A stretch of 64,000 nucleotides of DNA from Nostoc sp. S4 (GCA_029379225.1 JAQYWR010000019.1:62001-126000), one strand, 5' to 3'. Positions 43,714-53,587 are shown, counted from the first letter of the stretch. Made by a program: numbers and translations. Notes: generated by a model not told the origin, from the letters alone.

Positions 43714-44032
43714 TGAAGACTTTTCAAACATCCTTTGAGTAAGATTGCTCGACTTACAGATTTGTTGACTCTATTTCTATTCGATAAAAAGTACTTCTCT
43801 ATAGTGATATTACGGTTTCCAAATTATCACAAGTCGCTTATTGTATCTAAGTTATTATACTTAGTTAATTTCAACTAGTAGGTGAAAAAGAGCAAAATTT
43901 TATGCATTGTATTTAAAAGCTTTCTGATTTATTTTATTAGCACTATATCTAGGCAATATTTCTTTTTAGAGAGTAAATACTGCTTGGATAGATATTAAAA
44001 TTATCAAACCGCTTACGCTATAGCCAAATGGA

Positions 44033-44900
44033 ATGAAGTACGATCTCTTACTAAAGTCTAGTTCCCGTCTTTGTCAGGCTCAGATGATATGCATTATCGA
44101 TCCAGCTTTGGCTCTCTCTGTCCACGGAGTCCCACTAATTCAGCAGCTAGGAGAAGTAATGGAGTTATGGGTGGTACGAGAACTTTGGCATATTCTTGAC
44201 AACTCTAACTTTTACTTGCACCATCCGGAATTAATTACTCCCAGAGGAATTAACTTTTCTAAAACACCAAAGCAAGAACGTCTTGCACTTGAGCAAACTA
44301 CTTTGGTCACTTAAGAGATGGGAACAATTCCGTATGGAGACTGACTTGGCAGGACTTAATTTATTTTGGCTTGGAGATAGCCTCAGAGAATCTTTTCTCC
44401 CAAAAAATAGAAATCTGGAAATCTTCTGGCAATGGGAAGCACTGACAAAATCACTAGATAGTCAACTTGACGAATCTGAAACTATAGACTATATTCTCCC
44501 TCTTGCCTTCCGCGACACTATAGCATTGGCTGCAAGTTTAGGTTCTGCTTTCATTCTGACTTATCAACAAAAAGCAGATTTTGACAAAAACCTTCCTCCA
44601 GAAATTTGCAAAAGTCTGCAATTTTGGGGCATTTCTTGCCAAGTTCTCACACCTAGAGATGATCTCTCAGTAGAGCGCGATTATTTGCACCAATTACTAG
44701 CTTCTACTGATACTATTAAGTTTCTTTGGGCAGGATTACATTTAATAGTCTTGCATCTGCTTGTACCAGAATCTCCAAAAGCTGATATGTTATCCCAAAT
44801 GCCATTTGCCCTATCTCCCTTAGCTCAAGCTCCGGAAGACAACGCAAAATTACACAATAACTCTTGGATAGGCGCTAGAGGATTTTGGTACTCCGTATAG
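44033..44900 (+). pseudogene. Unknown soluble protein gene split by a frameshift
   Basis: The first frame (44033-44314) codes 93 residues: ICIIDPALALSVHGVPLIQQ, then ELWHILDNSNFYLHHPELIT up to QERLALEQTTLVT. The second frame, overlapping from about 44283, continues with LWSLKRWEQFRMETDLAGLN and LFWLGDSLRESFLPKNRNLE to IGARGFWYSV at 44900. Both parts join smoothly at ERLALEQT / LWSLKRWEQ if one base is skipped near 44290-44310, giving a protein of about 285 residues. I know no family for it. It follows the regulator end of the peptide cluster on the opposite strand. Alternatives are two coupled genes, or a sequencing error. Confidence 0.55.
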
Positions 44901-45378
44901 TTCTTTCGTTAATATTACTTAATTTAGATATACAAAAATTTTAGCTGGGGAATACGAAACCTTAAATATTAATTAAATCATGCTAAAAACTTGATCAAGT
45001 TTTCAAAAGCGTTGTAAATTGATAGTATCTGACTTTATAGGGAAAATCTTCAAGTCACTATACAGTATAATTTTTTGACAGCTTGATTATGAATAGATTT
45101 GAGTTACAGCAGTTTTCATGTTTTTAGACCACACTATTGGATTATTATGTGCATACTTGCGACTGTGCATAAGCAATTTCTAAATAAATATCCCATTGAT
45201 GAATGAAGCTGGGAGAGAAGAATCTGACAGTATATGTTATATGCACTAATTGGATAATTTCTTTGTTTGAGTTCCCTAAGAACCAAAAGTGTAGTCTATT
45301 CACCTAAAACTAGCAGTAATAAGCATAAATCATCAAAAAATCAGGATTTGGAAAAGCTTTAAAAGGTTTTTTCTCACA
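44901..45378. other. Gene-free AT-rich stretch
   Basis: About 480 bases between a frameshifted gene and a MITE-like copy. No reading frame with protein-like composition, and no convincing hairpin-plus-T-run was seen. It may hold the promoter of the LuxR-type gene, though its start is over 200 bases further on. Confidence 0.3.
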
Positions 45379-45477
45379 TATAGCAGTTGCCAGGTAGATT
45401 AGGACATAATGACAAGCGTGAATCTCAGGAATAGTAAGGTTTTTACCTCCTGCTTCTGCCTCCTGCCTCCTGCTATA
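45379..45477 (+). mobile_element. MITE-like element, TATAGC family, copy 2
   Basis: Begins TATAGCAGTTGCCAGGTAGA and ends CTGCCTCCTGCCTCCTGCTATA, of which the last 14 bases match copy 1. The shared interior AGGACATAATGACAAGCGTG is present. The left end differs from the others (AGTTGCC rather than CGTAGTC). It lies about 110 bases before the LuxR-type gene. Confidence 0.65.
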
Positions 45478-45585
45478 TCATCTAACTAAAGTCAAAAAAT
45501 TTTGAGTTCCTGAGCGCAAAAGTTTCCGCATATCTTCTCGGCTAAAGACCATTCAGTTTGTTAGCTAAACGAGCTAAAGCCCTTA

Positions 45586-46227
45586 ATGCCTAAATTTAGA
45601 GATCGGAAAATCATGCAAGTACACCTCAATCAAAGTTCTAAAATTCTCGCTGCAAATTTAATTTCAGATTCACATATTATTAGTAAGTTTTTCATCAACA
45701 ACTCTGGTTTTCTGGTTATTGCTGTGGAATCACCTATAGCAAATAGCCAAGAGTTAACTTCAGATACGATTATTGGCCCTATTTCTTTTACTGTAGTTGG
45801 ACATTTTGAATCTGATGGACATTGCTATGCAATTGTTAAAACTCACAACATAGCAGAGGGCGTAGATCCGAGCCTAATTAATATTTTAACAGGACGAGAG
45901 TTGCAAATTGCTGCTTTAGTTGCTTTAGGTTGGTCTAATAAAAAAGTTGCTAACCAGCTTCAAATCAGCGAGTGGACTGTTTCTGCTCATCTGCGCCGGA
46001 TTTTTATTAAGCTGAAAGTAGATAGTCGGTCGGCTATGGTCTACCGTTGTGCTTCACTAATTAATCGTTTACACGAGTTACGCACAATACAAGGTCAAAT
46101 GTCCTCAACTAGCCAACCTGAAGACGTTGCTAAATCAACCACCAACGAACAAACTCTTCAGTATGAGATGGCAGAAATCGATCGCTTACTTTCCTTTGTT
46201 GCAACTTCAAGCTTAACATCCCAATAA
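45586..46227 (+). CDS. LuxR-type helix-turn-helix regulator
   Basis: 213 residues. The C-terminal half has a GerE/LuxR DNA-binding domain (about 103-165): LTGRELQIAALVALGWSNKK, then VANQLQISEWTVSAHLRRIF and LKVDSRSAMVYR. The N-terminal 100 residues are beta-rich (VHLNQSSKILAANLISDSH, GPISFTVVGHFESDGHCYAI) and do not look like a receiver domain, so the signal is unknown. A tail of about 45 residues is polar, ending in a helix. The start could also be the in-frame ATG at 45613. It lies near the peptide cluster but points away from it; a control role there is only a guess. Confidence 0.82.
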   Translation: MPKFRDRKIMQVHLNQSSKILAANLISDSHIISKFFINNSGFLVIAVESPIANSQELTSDTIIGPISFTVVGHFESDGHCYAIVKTHNIAEGVDPSLINILTGRELQIAALVALGWSNKKVANQLQISEWTVSAHLRRIFIKLKVDSRSAMVYRCASLINRLHELRTIQGQMSSTSQPEDVAKSTTNEQTLQYEMAEIDRLLSFVATSSLTSQ

Positions 46228-46438
46228 AGTAGGAAATGAGTTTTTTACATACGCTCCGGTCGCACGTTTGATCTCACTACAATAGCTTCATGCGACCATT
46301 TTTCCAGATTTTGGACGATAATTATGCCTCAAATCTACCTGTGGATACTTTCATTTTTTCTTCTACCTCAAAGTATAGATTCCTAATCAAAACTTGAGTT
46401 AGTAAATAAGAGGAATCTCTAAACAACAAAAACTACTA

Positions 46439-47068
46439 ATGTCTGAAGATAAACCAAATTCAAAAGATTCATCGCAAGTATCGTATGAAACATATCACCA
46501 AACCATCTTACCTACAGCCCCATTACCGGAACCTATTAGTCAAAATATCGAAACAATCATAGCCTTACATAGACGCTCCGAGAAGGAAGTACCTCAACAT
46601 CAGCGGCTTGTAGAGACAGGAACTGCCTTTTTTGGTCGTCCGGCATTCCTTTATAGTATCCTGCTCTTCCTAGCGCTGTGGATAATACCCAATGTTTTAC
46701 CACGACGTTTCGGCTTACCAAGATTTGACCCACCGCCATTTTCTTGGCTGCAATTTTCATTGGCTACTGCTTCATTGTTGGTGACAACTGGGGTGTTGAT
46801 AAAACAAGAGCGACAAGAAAAGTTAGCAGAGCAACGGGCGCAACTTAGCCTTCAACTCAACCTGCTCTCAGAGCAGAAAATCGCTAAACTCATCGCTTTA
46901 GTTGAGGAGTTACGCCGGGATATTCCCAATGTCAAAAATCGCTCTGACCCTGAAGCTGAAATGATGAAATCCCCTACTGATGCACACGCAATTTTAGATG
47001 TACTAGAAGAGACCTTAGCATCAGAGTTAGCAAATTTCTCTAAGCAAGAAACATCAATCCAAGAGTAA
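46439..47068 (+). CDS. DUF1003 family membrane protein
   Basis: 209 residues. A polar N-terminus (about 1-70) is followed by two membrane segments (about 75-95, PAFLYSILLFLALWIIPNVL; about 105-125, FSWLQFSLATASLLVTTGVL) separated by RFGLPRFDPPPF, and then KQERQEKLAEQRAQLSLQLN leading into a cytoplasmic helix. This is the DUF1003 plan, in which a FDPxPF motif joins the two helices. Function unknown; in other bacteria it is called a cyclic-nucleotide-binding-like or stress membrane protein without proof. The tail from ELRRDIPNVKNRSDPEAE on is acidic. Confidence 0.8.
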   Translation: MSEDKPNSKDSSQVSYETYHQTILPTAPLPEPISQNIETIIALHRRSEKEVPQHQRLVETGTAFFGRPAFLYSILLFLALWIIPNVLPRRFGLPRFDPPPFSWLQFSLATASLLVTTGVLIKQERQEKLAEQRAQLSLQLNLLSEQKIAKLIALVEELRRDIPNVKNRSDPEAEMMKSPTDAHAILDVLEETLASELANFSKQETSIQE

Positions 47069-47177
47069 TATCGTGTCCGGTTAAAGACTATGATTTAAAC
47101 CTCAGCAGGACAGGGAGAAAAAGGCTTTTCCGATTTTTACGCAGATGTGGTAATCATAAGTGATTAACCGGATTCAA
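47069..47177. mobile_element. MITE-like element, TATCATGTCCGG family, copy 2
   Basis: Left TATCGTGTCCGGTTAAAGAC and right GTGATTAACCGGATTCAA are imperfect inverted copies (TCCGGTTAA against TTAACCGGA perfect). It begins at the stop codon of the DUF1003 gene and may serve as its 3' hairpin. Confidence 0.55.
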
Positions 47178-47290
47178 TCAAATATATTAGTAATTCTTAT
47201 TACTAATATATTATCTTTATTCACCCTGCCTTGCTTACTCGTTATCCCCTATAGCCTCTTCTCCATGCCCAATCGTTTGTATAAAATTAT

Positions 47291-49123
47291 CTACTCAATT
47301 TTAAAGTTGAAAGGCAAACGAGCATAAATTCCCTGTGGATCGTTCATTTTTTGCAAAATTATGATTTCTTGTTGTAGTTTTTGGAATTGGGCGGTGAGGG
47401 GGTTAGATGGTTTGAGTTGGGTTTGCTCAATTCCTAAAGTACTTTGTACCTCTTGGGTTGCTCGCCCAAAAAAGCGTTCTCCAAAGCTGCTAAAGCGAGG
47501 ATATTCTTGTAATTCCCAATCTTCTCCTAGTTTTGCTTCATTGGCAGCATAAGCGATCGCAGCCTTTAAACCACCAATTTCGTCTACTAAACCAATTTCC
47601 TTGGCTGCTACACCCGACCAAACCCGTCCTTGGGCAATTTCTGCTACTTTTTGTTCTGAGAGTTTGCGACCTTGAGAAACTTTATTGAGAAACATATCAT
47701 AAATCCGGTTAACACTGCGCTGGTAAAGCGCTAACTCTTGGGGCGATTTTGGGCGAGAAACTGTTTGAGAATCAGCATAACGCCCGGTTTTCACTGAATC
47801 CCAGGTGATGCCATTGTCATTTGCCAGCTTTTCCCCATTAAATAGGACGCCAAATACCCCAATTGAACCTGTGATTGTATTTGGTTCGGCAAAAATCCGG
47901 TTAGAATCGCTAGCAATCCAATAACCACCAGAGGCGGCGGTATCACCCATCGATACTACAACTGGTTTCTGTTGGCGAGTTAATTTCACTTCTCGCTGCA
48001 TGACTTCGGCTGCGGTGGCGCTACCACCAGGGCTATTAATTCGCAGCACAACCGCCTTGACATCTTTATCTTGTCTGAGTCTATTAAAGATTTTGGCAAA
48101 GCGATCGCCTCCGACTTCCCCGTCTTCACCTCTACCATCGACAATCTCACCTTCAGCATAAACAACGGCGATTTTATTTTTTGAGTCGCGTTCTACACCC
48201 AAAGATTTGCCAGAAATTTGTGCGTAATCATTCAGGTCAATTTGGCGGAATGTTTTATCTTTATTGCTATCTGTGAGCTTTTTCAGGTCACTCACCACTT
48301 CATCGGGGTATGCTACTCGATCTACCAAACCGCTAGTTTTTGCTTGTGTTGCTTCTAACAACGCCTGATTATCTGCGATCGCCTGTAACTGTTGTGGTTG
48401 AATTTTTCGACTTGTTCCCACAGCATTGCGCCACTCTCCCCAAACATCATCCAATAATTTCTGAGTTTGTTCGCGGTTTTCTGGACTCAACTTTGTCAGA
48501 ATTAACGGTTCAACAGCTCCCTTAAATTTCCCCACCCGCACAACTTGAACCCCAATACCATACTTCTGCAATGCTCCGCTTAAGAACATCAGTTGTGAAC
48601 TCAAACCATTGACTTCCATCATTCCCAAGGGATTAAGGATGATGGAATTTGCTGCTGAACTCAGATAATATTCCTTTTCACTCCAATTACTGCCGTAAGC
48701 GATAACGTCTTTGCCGCCAGCGCGAAATTCCTCTAAGGCTTTGCGGATTTCTTTAAGAGAAGCATAGCCGACATCACTACCTTCCCTTGTGCGGCTTCCA
48801 TCGAGATAGATACCCACAATTCGCGGATCGCGCCGCGCCTTTTCTAAAGTTTCTACAACTTTGCGGAGTGTCATCCTCTGTTCATCTACACCTGAGAGTG
48901 CGCTTTGAAAGAATCCACTCGAATAAGGTTCGCCATCAGTAATTTTCATCGACAAATCAAAAACTAGCACTGACTTATCTTTCACTTCTGGCCCAGTATC
49001 TTTAGAGGAGGTAGCAGCCAACAGTAGCAAGAACAGTCCAGTGGTTCCCAGACCGCAGAAAATAATTAGTCCTAGTAAGCTGCCAACTAAACTAGCAAAA
49101 GTTTGTTTAATAAAATTATTCAT
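47291..49123 (-). CDS. sppA: Signal peptide peptidase SppA, long (67K) type
   Basis: 610 residues with two S49 peptidase halves. One N-terminal membrane segment (about 12-38). The catalytic Lys201 is in GKFKGAVEPL in the first half and Ser398 in DTAASGGYWIAS in the second, the dyad of E. coli-type SppA; PNTITGSIGVFG and GRVWSGVAAKEIGLVDEIGG follow. The enzyme cuts remnant signal peptides in the membrane and, in cyanobacteria, has been linked to acclimation to high light. Alternative start sites are not needed: the first ATG opens the membrane segment. It is monocistronic. Confidence 0.93.
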   Translation of the reverse strand: MNNFIKQTFASLVGSLLGLIIFCGLGTTGLFLLLLAATSSKDTGPEVKDKSVLVFDLSMKITDGEPYSSGFFQSALSGVDEQRMTLRKVVETLEKARRDPRIVGIYLDGSRTREGSDVGYASLKEIRKALEEFRAGGKDVIAYGSNWSEKEYYLSSAANSIILNPLGMMEVNGLSSQLMFLSGALQKYGIGVQVVRVGKFKGAVEPLILTKLSPENREQTQKLLDDVWGEWRNAVGTSRKIQPQQLQAIADNQALLEATQAKTSGLVDRVAYPDEVVSDLKKLTDSNKDKTFRQIDLNDYAQISGKSLGVERDSKNKIAVVYAEGEIVDGRGEDGEVGGDRFAKIFNRLRQDKDVKAVVLRINSPGGSATAAEVMQREVKLTRQQKPVVVSMGDTAASGGYWIASDSNRIFAEPNTITGSIGVFGVLFNGEKLANDNGITWDSVKTGRYADSQTVSRPKSPQELALYQRSVNRIYDMFLNKVSQGRKLSEQKVAEIAQGRVWSGVAAKEIGLVDEIGGLKAAIAYAANEAKLGEDWELQEYPRFSSFGERFFGRATQEVQSTLGIEQTQLKPSNPLTAQFQKLQQEIIILQKMNDPQGIYARLPFNFKIE

Positions 49124-49691
49124 ATTTTGTAAATCTATTTTCTATTGATTCATTTTCTTATAAGTAGCATTTAAGTAGCAGGTTGTCTTGTGTGGCGGTC
49201 AAAAATCACGACATTCGGCGTCAACCACATTGGGATCGCAGTAGTAACGCACAACTGTTAAAACTTCATCCCAACCTTACCAGGGGTAATGCCGCTTTGG
49301 ACGGCTAACAATTAGCACAGTGGAGCTAGTAAAGTAATCCGCGTCCTTGTTCGTTGCCTTAGAAGAGAAAATCATGGCTAACGCCAGGGCGATAGATCGT
49401 TAAGAAAATGCCATGTTACACGGTATTATAGGCGATTTAATCTTAAGCGCGATCGCTGACTACATCGAAATGCGTCGAGAGAATTTTCACCCAAATCAAT
49501 ATTCTAAAGGCAAGGGGCTGGATAGACGAGCGCCTACTTAGGAAGAGTTACGCTGATTTCAGGAGTGGGTTAAGAATCAGCAAGAATTAAGTAGCAAATG
49601 AGTAGCAGAATTAATACGAAACCTAAAAAGCCTATGGTGTCGTTAAATTCTTAGACTAGACTAGAACCACAGGGCAATCACAGGAATAAAT
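49124..49691. other. Gene-poor stretch with coding remnants
   Basis: 568 bases between sppA and the first VWA gene. On the minus strand near 49200-49315, GWDEVLTVVRYYCDPNVVDA reads in one frame, bounded by stops, with protein-like composition; it may be a gene relic. A 42-codon frame lies at 49413-49541. No repeat of the dispersed families is present. Confidence 0.35.
49413..49541 (+). CDS. Very small ORF, possibly a remnant
   Basis: 42 residues: MLHGIIGDLILSAIADYIEM, then RRENFHPNQYSKGKGLDRRA. A hydrophobic first half and basic second half. There is no strong ribosome-binding site and no known family; the following sequence (EELR-like in another frame) suggests a frameshifted relic. Low support. 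Confidence 0.25.
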   Translation: MLHGIIGDLILSAIADYIEMRRENFHPNQYSKGKGLDRRAPT

Positions 49692-50297
49692 ATGATGAGC
49701 GATCGCGACTATACACTAATCATTGACAAAAGCGGTAGTATGTCCACACCCGACCAGGTAGGTGGTAGAACTAGATGGGAAATAGCCCAAGAATCTACAC
49801 TGGCTTTGGCAAGAAAGGCGGAACAGTTTGACCCAGATGGGATTACTGTTTACGTGTTTTCCGGTAGATTTAAACGCTACGATGATGTAAGCTCAGCCAA
49901 AGTCGCACAGATATTTCTCGAAAACGATCCTGCCGGTACAACCAACTTAGCAGGCGTACTCCAAGATGCAATAAATAATTTCTTTCAACGTAAAGCTGCT
50001 GGGAAAAGCAAGCCAAATGGAGAAACAATTTTAGTCATTACTGATGGTGAACCAGACGATCGCAAAGCTGTGTTTGAAGTTATTATTCATGCTACTCGCC
50101 AGATGGAGCGTGATGAAGAATTAGGAATTTCAATTATTCAAGTAGGTTCAGATGCCCAAGCGACTAAGTTTCTGAAAGCTTTAGACGATCAATTACAAAG
50201 TGTTGGTGCAAAATTTGATATTTGCGATACAGTTACTTTAGACGATCTGGAAGAAATGAGCCTTGTAGATGTATTAACTAACGCCATAATTGACTGA
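49692..50297 (+). CDS. VWA-domain protein, copy 1
   Basis: 201 residues forming one von Willebrand factor A domain. The metal-ion-dependent adhesion site is complete: DKSGSMS at 12-18, Thr in DPAGTTNLAG, and Asp in VITDGEPDDRKA. The end is SLVDVLTNAIID. No signal peptide or membrane segment, so it is a cytoplasmic VWA protein, similar in plan to TerY-type proteins that assemble metal- or stress-related complexes. The next gene is a clear duplicate. The pair plus a coiled-coil protein and small membrane ORFs form a likely transcription unit (gaps of 123 and 154 bases). Confidence 0.85.
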   Translation: MMSDRDYTLIIDKSGSMSTPDQVGGRTRWEIAQESTLALARKAEQFDPDGITVYVFSGRFKRYDDVSSAKVAQIFLENDPAGTTNLAGVLQDAINNFFQRKAAGKSKPNGETILVITDGEPDDRKAVFEVIIHATRQMERDEELGISIIQVGSDAQATKFLKALDDQLQSVGAKFDICDTVTLDDLEEMSLVDVLTNAIID

Positions 50298-50420
50298 GAA
50301 AAGATAATTTTGTCAGTTTTATCTTCTAAATGAGGATATGAAGATTTTAGAAAATAGTGATTCTGCTAAAAAAATGATTCAAGATTTAGAATTTTGATGA
50401 AATATTTGAGGAATATATAA

Positions 50421-51026
50421 ATGCTAGAAAATCGTGATTATACTTTAATTATTGACAAAAGTGGCAGCATGGCTACCCCAGATCAAAAGGGTGGTAGAAG
50501 CAGATGGCTAGCAGCACAGGAATCTACTTTAGCTTTAGCTAGTAAATGCGAGCAGTTTGACCCAGATGGGATTACTATTTATGTATTTTCTGGTAAATTT
50601 AAGCGCTACGAAAATGTGACAGCCAGCAAGGTAGCACAAATTTTTCGGGAAAACGATCCCTCTGGTACAACTGACTTGGCAGGTGTATTGAAACATGCAA
50701 CTGATGATTACTTTCAACGCAAAGGAGCCGCTCAAACTAAGCCAAATGGAGAAACAATTTTAGTAGTTACTGATGGCGAACCAGACGATCGCAAAGCAGT
50801 TATGAGGGTCATTATTGAAGCTTCTCGCCGCATGGATCGAGATGAAGAATTAGCCATTTCTTTTATTCAAGTAGGTACAGATCAGCAAGCTACCCGTTTT
50901 CTTAAAGTGTTAGACGATGAACTCCAAGGAGCTGGCGCTAAGTTTGATATCTGTGACACAGTTACTATGGAAGATATGGAAGATATGAGTTTATCAGAAG
51001 TGCTACTCAATGCCATTAATGATTAG
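50421..51026 (+). CDS. VWA-domain protein, copy 2
   Basis: 201 residues, the same length as the preceding gene and about three quarters identical by eye: DYTLIIDKSGSMATPDQKGG, FDPDGITIYVFSGKFKRYE, NDPSGTTDLAGVL, and TDGEPDDRKAVMRVIIEA. The metal site is complete. The differences are spread along the chain, pointing to an old tandem duplication with both copies kept under selection. The two may form a mixed complex. No known partner enzyme is next to them. Confidence 0.85.
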   Translation: MLENRDYTLIIDKSGSMATPDQKGGRSRWLAAQESTLALASKCEQFDPDGITIYVFSGKFKRYENVTASKVAQIFRENDPSGTTDLAGVLKHATDDYFQRKGAAQTKPNGETILVVTDGEPDDRKAVMRVIIEASRRMDRDEELAISFIQVGTDQQATRFLKVLDDELQGAGAKFDICDTVTMEDMEDMSLSEVLLNAIND

Positions 51027-51180
51027 TAGAATCAAGTAAAATAAAAAATCAGGATTAAATAGCAAGTTTTTTAACCATTTGAGATGAGAAATTTAATTAA
51101 AAGTTTCAAAATAATTCTTTGTGGTGTTTTGAAAAATTTGCCAAGAGAATATGGCTTTCTGTTTTATAGGAATTGTAGAA

Positions 51181-51576
51181 ATGGATTCGATTGATAAGCT
51201 GTTAACTGAACTTAAAAATGAATACGAAGAAATACAACCTAAACAGCAGCCCCCAAAATTAACTACAGCCAAATCGGTGATTCGACCATCACCAAAATCA
51301 GCATCTTTAATGGATAATCTTTTAGCAGAAGTTAAAGCTGATTTTGTAGAAAAAGATGCTGTTGAGGAATTAAAAAGACAGCAAGAACTAGAACAGGAAC
51401 GAATTCAACAAGAACAACTCAAAACCAAACAAATAGAAGCTTTGAAAGTAGAGGCAAAAGAATGGTTAGCTAAAATAGATCCATTTTCGCCCGAAGGACT
51501 TTGGTTTGAAAGGTTTGCTGAAAGTTATCCTTCAAAATTAGAGGCGGCAATCGAATATTTACAAAGCAACGTATAA
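51181..51576 (+). CDS. Coiled-coil protein next to the VWA pair
   Basis: 131 residues from ATG 51181 (the frame opens ten codons earlier at TTG or ATG 51151). It starts MDSIDKLLTELKNEYEE, and a similar unit recurs as LMDNLLAEVKADFVEKDA. A Gln/Glu/Lys-rich coiled coil follows (about 70-100, LKRQQELEQERIQQEQLKTK), then a compact end with WLAKIDPFSPEGLWFERFAE. The repeated S-(I/L)-M-D-(N/K)-L-L motif suggests two docking sites, perhaps one for each VWA protein. No known family. Confidence 0.65.
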   Translation: MDSIDKLLTELKNEYEEIQPKQQPPKLTTAKSVIRPSPKSASLMDNLLAEVKADFVEKDAVEELKRQQELEQERIQQEQLKTKQIEALKVEAKEWLAKIDPFSPEGLWFERFAESYPSKLEAAIEYLQSNV

Positions 51577-51590
51577 ACTTAAATTTAGTT

Positions 51591-51680
51591 ATGGATAACG
51601 ATTTATTAGCTTTCTTTGCTGGAGTTGGGTTACTTATTCTCTATTTGATTTTTTCAGCATTTACAGAAATGGGTACTAAA
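51591..51680 (+). CDS. Tiny membrane ORF
   Basis: 29 residues: MDNDLLAFFAGVGLLILYLI, then a short end. One hydrophobic helix. It starts 14 bases after the coiled-coil gene. One base less in the TTTT at 51660-51663 would extend it to about 35 residues ending in a Lys-rich tail (TKLPWKK), which looks more natural. Real small protein or remnant; low support. Confidence 0.35.
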
Positions 51681-51778
51681 CTTCCTTGGAAGAAATAAGC
51701 TAATGGGGCAATGAATTTAAAAATTGAGAGTTTTTAAAATCAAAAATATGTAAATTCAAGATGCTCAACTAGCTAAAA

Positions 51779-51856
51779 TATAGCCGTAGTCACACTCTTT
51801 ATGACATTTTGAAAGTATGAATGCTAGGAATAGTAATAGTTCTCCCTCCTGCTAGA
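51779..51856 (+). mobile_element. MITE-like element, TATAGC family, copy 3
   Basis: TATAGCCGTAGTCACACTCT at the left, CTCCCTCCTGCTAGA at the right; the interior (AATGCTAGGAATAGTAATAG) matches copy 4. The most degenerate copy: the right terminal repeat is changed. Confidence 0.55.
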
Positions 51857-51946
51857 TTTACATTTATTAATCAAATAGACATTGAAAAAATTAATAAACA
51901 TTTTTACGGCTGAGCTAACATAACTAATTGATTGAGAGAATATCAA

Positions 51947-52057
51947 ATGCGCGATCCAGAGAATAACCAAATAAAAATTGAGCCAGCAACCCTTGTTTTA
52001 ATTGTATCTGTCTTAATACTTTTGCCTCTGGTAATTGTTGGTTTTTTCTCGCAGTGA
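51947..52057 (+). CDS. Small single-helix membrane protein
   Basis: 36 residues: a polar front MRDPENNQIKIEPA followed by one membrane helix (about 15-34, TLVLIVSVLILLPLVIVGFF) and a short end. The clean split between charged N-terminus and hydrophobic end supports a true tail-anchored mini-protein. It is placed between two MITE-like copies on the same strand as the VWA genes. Confidence 0.45.
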   Translation: MRDPENNQIKIEPATLVLIVSVLILLPLVIVGFFSQ

Positions 52058-52079
52058 TACCATTTTCCTAAATATCTGA

Positions 52080-52189
52080 TATAGCCGTAGTCACACCCTT
52101 TAGGACATAATGACAAGCGTGAAAGCTAGGAATAGTAATAGTTTTACCTTCAGCATAGCTGCCGTCTGCCTCCAGCAAGAACTGCTATA
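52080..52189 (+). mobile_element. MITE-like element, TATAGC family, copy 4
   Basis: TATAGCCGTAGTCACACCCT to AGCAAGAACTGCTATA, with the interior AGGACATAATGACAAGCGTG as in copy 2. Only 24 bases separate it from the small membrane gene. Confidence 0.65.
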
Positions 52190-52274
52190 TCTATAACATA
52201 GGAAAATTTTAGCGCGATCGCCTTTAAAATTCAGGTGCGTTACGCGACTGTTAACGCACCTAATCACCTCAAAA

Positions 52275-53423
52275 CTATTTAGGTAAAACTTGCTGTAGTG
52301 CTGCTATAAGTTGGTCAACACTTTCCTTACGACTATTAAAGCCCATCAATCCCACGCGCCAGACTTGACCGGCTAATTCGCCAAGACCACCGCCAATTTC
52401 AATATTATGTTCATTGAGTAACTGCCGAGCGATCGCTTTACCATCTACTCCTGCGGGAATGCGAACAGTGGTAAGAGTTGGTAGTCGATACTCCCGCTCA
52501 ACGTGCATACTCAATCCTAAGTCTTCCAGCCCTTCCCAGAGGTATTCTACATTCTTTTGATGACGCTGCCAGCAGTTTGCTAATCCCTCTTCGGCAACTA
52601 AACGCAGTGCTTCCCGCAATGCGTAGTATAAATTAATTGGTGCTGTGTGATGATAAACGCGTTCGCTGCCCCAGTACTTACTCAACAAAGACATATCTAA
52701 ATACCAATTGGCAACTTTCGTCCGCCGCTGTTGTAATTTCTCGGCTGCACGCAAACTCATGGTAAAAGGCGAAGCACCGGGCGGGCAACCCAAACCTTTT
52801 TGGCTACAACTATAAGCGAGGTCAACTCCCCAAGCATCCAATAAGATAGGAACACCACCGAGACTGGTTACGGTATCTACTAATAGCAGAGTGCCAAATT
52901 CACGACACAAATCAGCAACTCCTTCTAAAGGTTGGCGTGCCCCTGTGGAAGTTTCGGCATGAACCAGAGCTAGAATAGCTGGACGGTGAGTTTCAAGAGC
53001 AGTTTGTAATTCTTCCAAGTTAAAAACTTGTCCCCAAGGCTTGGTAATCGTTCGCACATCAGCGCCATAACGTCCAGCCATATCCACAAGGCGATTACCA
53101 AAGTAACCTGCTACACCAATCAAAACTACATCACCAGGTTCCACGCTATTGGCAATAGTTGCTTCCATTGCGGCTGTTCCCGTACCACTGACTGCAATAG
53201 TGAGGGGGTTTTCTGTTTGCCATACGTAGCGTAGCAACGACTGGATTTCATCCATCAGTGCGAGAAAAGCCGGGTCAAGATGCCCAACTGGTGAAGTATT
53301 CATCGCTTGGAGAACTGTGGGATGAGCATTCGAGGGGCCAGGCCCCAACAGTAAACGGGATGGGATTTCTAAAGGTGAGAGTTGCAAGCGCCCAGAATCG
53401 TTAATTGAAATTGTTGGCGTCAT
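52275..53423 (-). CDS. Class-V aminotransferase (alanine/serine-glyoxylate type)
   Basis: 382 residues, PLP enzyme of fold type [19 protein letters not shown] opens the catalytic part, [10 protein letters not shown] binds the phosphate, Asp183 in [11 protein letters not shown] contacts the PLP nitrogen and Lys209 in [11 protein letters not shown] forms the Schiff base. [17 protein letters not shown] ends the small domain. Close cyanobacterial relatives convert glyoxylate to glycine with alanine or serine as donor, in photorespiration; an older name for them was the 'soluble hydrogenase 42 kDa subunit'. Which donor is used cannot be read from the sequence. Monocistronic. Confidence 0.9.
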   Translation of the reverse strand: MTPTISINDSGRLQLSPLEIPSRLLLGPGPSNAHPTVLQAMNTSPVGHLDPAFLALMDEIQSLLRYVWQTENPLTIAVSGTGTAAMEATIANSVEPGDVVLIGVAGYFGNRLVDMAGRYGADVRTITKPWGQVFNLEELQTALETHRPAILALVHAETSTGARQPLEGVADLCREFGTLLLVDTVTSLGGVPILLDAWGVDLAYSCSQKGLGCPPGASPFTMSLRAAEKLQQRRTKVANWYLDMSLLSKYWGSERVYHHTAPINLYYALREALRLVAEEGLANCWQRHQKNVEYLWEGLEDLGLSMHVEREYRLPTLTTVRIPAGVDGKAIARQLLNEHNIEIGGGLGELAGQVWRVGLMGFNSRKESVDQLIAALQQVLPK

Positions 53424-53587
53424 AATCTGTCTTCGCTTAGACGATACTTACCGCATCATAAAGCGATCGCATCACCGATGTTTGAGTTAGTCTACCATTT
53501 ACCATTAACAAAGGATGACGCAAAGTTTTACAGTCAGTCTAACAAAGGTATATTGGCAGTATATTTATTATTTAATTGATTTAAATT

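Noticed and set aside
42956-46227. AraC- and LuxR-type regulators as proven regulators of the RiPP cluster
   Set aside because: Proximity only; no binding-site repeats were recognised upstream of the cluster genes.
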